Part shown: positions 63,341-64,000 of the stretch, piece by piece
How positions within the stretch are numbered: position 1 is the first letter of the stretch
Layout: each line of letters opens with the position of its first letter
From: Desulfopila inferna
Lineage (GTDB): Bacteria; Desulfobacterota; Desulfobulbia; Desulfobulbales; Desulfocapsaceae
DNA length: 64,000 bases
Reading direction: 5' to 3'
NCBI RefSeq assembly: GCF_016919005.1
Contig: NZ_JAFFQE010000005.1
Location: 298,350-362,349, forward strand
The notes under the pieces: generated by a model
What the model was told of the DNA's origin: nothing
Database searches by the model: none
What the model saw: the letters and a program-made list of their open reading frames with translations, nothing else
Made by a program: the position numbers and the translations under genes

Positions 63341-63369
63341 GGCAGAGGAGAGTATTCTTCTCTGCCTTT
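63341..63369 (+). terminator. probable terminator of clpB
   Basis: GGCAGAG (63341-63347) pairs with CTCTGCC (63360-63366), with further inner pairing, and is followed by TTTAAATTT. Confidence 0.6.
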
Positions 63370-63402
63370 AAATTTATAAAAGACTAACACGGATACGACT
63401 TA

Positions 63403-63684
63403 ATGAGCAAAACAGTTGATGACATCACCATAAATTACGAAGAAGAAGGCCTACTGCTGGTCAAGGAAATCGATAAAAAAATCCTCTCTAAAGGCGCCTG
63501 GACTACTATCATTTTCCAATATCAGAATTGGAATCGTGCCAAGGGTGAATACGGCAAGGATATGTTTACCATCCGCCGATACCAGAAGCGGGATGGTGAA
63601 TATATTCCCAAATCAAAATTCAACATCTCGAGCGTCGAACAAGCCAAGAAAATCATTGAAGCTCTACAGGAATGGGTTGCCTAA
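63403..63684 (+). CDS. Small conserved protein, possibly PC4-like
   Basis: The 93-residue protein has a beta-rich core (GLLLVKEIDKKILSKGAWTTI, MFTIRRYQKRDGEYIPKSKF) and a C-terminal helix (SVEQAKKIIEALQEWVA). The IRRYQ-DGEY-P-K pattern recalls the single-stranded-DNA-binding PC4/p15 fold, but this is only a resemblance. It stands alone downstream of clpB. Confidence 0.7.
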   Translation: MSKTVDDITINYEEEGLLLVKEIDKKILSKGAWTTIIFQYQNWNRAKGEYGKDMFTIRRYQKRDGEYIPKSKFNISSVEQAKKIIEALQEWVA

Positions 63685-64000
63685 AAGGAGATCTCCCCTT
63701 CGGTATCTTGTATTTTCAAAAACCACGAGCTGCCTAATATCGAATATTCAGATACATAATTAAGATATTGGAATCACCGGCACACCTATCTCCTACAATT
63801 ACACCTTTTCTTCAAAAAAGGCGTTGACAGTCTGAGGGCGATAATGTAGGTTTGCTCGGTCCTTGGGGCGCGGGTGATCGGCAACGATTTGAGCGCAACG
63901 GAGGCAGAAATAAACGAGAAATAAATCTTGACAGAGTTTTTAAAATTGATTAGATTGACCATCTCGTCGCGACATCAGTCGCAACCCACGAAACATCTTT
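63685..64000 (+). promoter_or_regulatory. tandem promoters at the window end, probably for a stable-RNA operon
   Basis: No gene is seen. TTGACA (63928-63933), 17 bases and TAGATT (63951-63956) form a good promoter; another TTGACA lies about 100 bases upstream (near 63824-63829) with a poorer -10. Repeated perfect -35 boxes without a nearby gene suggest an rRNA or tRNA operon just past the window. Confidence 0.45.

Overview
The window looks like chromosomal DNA of a sulfate-reducing Desulfobacterota bacterium, most likely near Desulfobulbales/Desulfocapsaceae. This rests on adjacent aprB and aprA (dissimilatory APS reductase), a DVU0298-type protein, a HesB/IscA-like selenoprotein, moderate G+C and deltaproteobacterial-type housekeeping genes. 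No phage, insertion sequence, plasmid or CRISPR signature was seen; the content is mostly core genes with a few accessory islands.

Layout. 1-1434 (minus): aprBA with a strong sigma70-type promoter and a long structured leader; aprA runs off the window. 1463-3592: ftsK. 3941-10611 (minus): ribF, a TPR gene, a DVU0298-like gene, a second TPR gene, ribE, ribBA, ribH and nusB, i.e. flavin biosynthesis interleaved with sulfate-reducer-associated genes. 10701-16722 (plus): tRNA-Leu(CAG), GTP-type PEP carboxykinase, a rhomboid protease, hflK-hflC. 16849-18247 (minus): thiE and a zinc-ribbon protein. 18757-20049: citrate synthase behind an inverted-repeat-rich leader. 20203-23772 (minus): a VOC protein and polA (TTG start). 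24257-28728 (plus): a 42-codon reading frame and an intrinsic terminator in front of three tightly packed genes for an ATP-grasp ligase, a KamA-family radical SAM aminomutase and an M20 peptidase; this is the best candidate for an undescribed pathway. 28847-30642: an HPF/cold-shock fusion gene and ferrochelatase. 30706-36478 (minus): the rod-shape cluster mreB-mreC-mreD-mrdA-rodA. 36746-37465: tRNA-Ala(GGC) followed by a degenerate region holding a broken GntR-type regulator.

37615-45634 (minus): HIT protein, a DUF3124 gene whose signal peptide is out of frame with its ATG, a small unknown gene, a hybrid histidine kinase paired with a periplasmic binding protein, an Epd/GAPDH-type dehydrogenase and a DamX-like AAA-SPOR protein. 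45835-54199: TauE/SafE permease, aat, a TSCPD zinc-ribbon protein, a long RSH protein that by its residues should be hydrolase-only, RNase R, a coiled-coil membrane protein and a TrmJ-type methyltransferase. 54221-57508: a large STAND regulator with a MalT-like N-terminus and a BTAD-like C-terminus. 57689-59429 (minus): pfkA and a MagIII-like glycosylase. 60065-63684 (plus): the selenocysteine-containing HesB-like gene (in-frame TGA at codon 36 followed at once by a hairpin), clpB and a small conserved protein. The window ends in what look like tandem promoters of a stable-RNA operon lying beyond it.

The two observations most worth following are the HesB-like selenoprotein, which standard gene calling would truncate, and the ATP-grasp/KamA/M20 operon with an attenuator-like leader. 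All functional calls come from reading the sequence and recalling family motifs; no database search was run.
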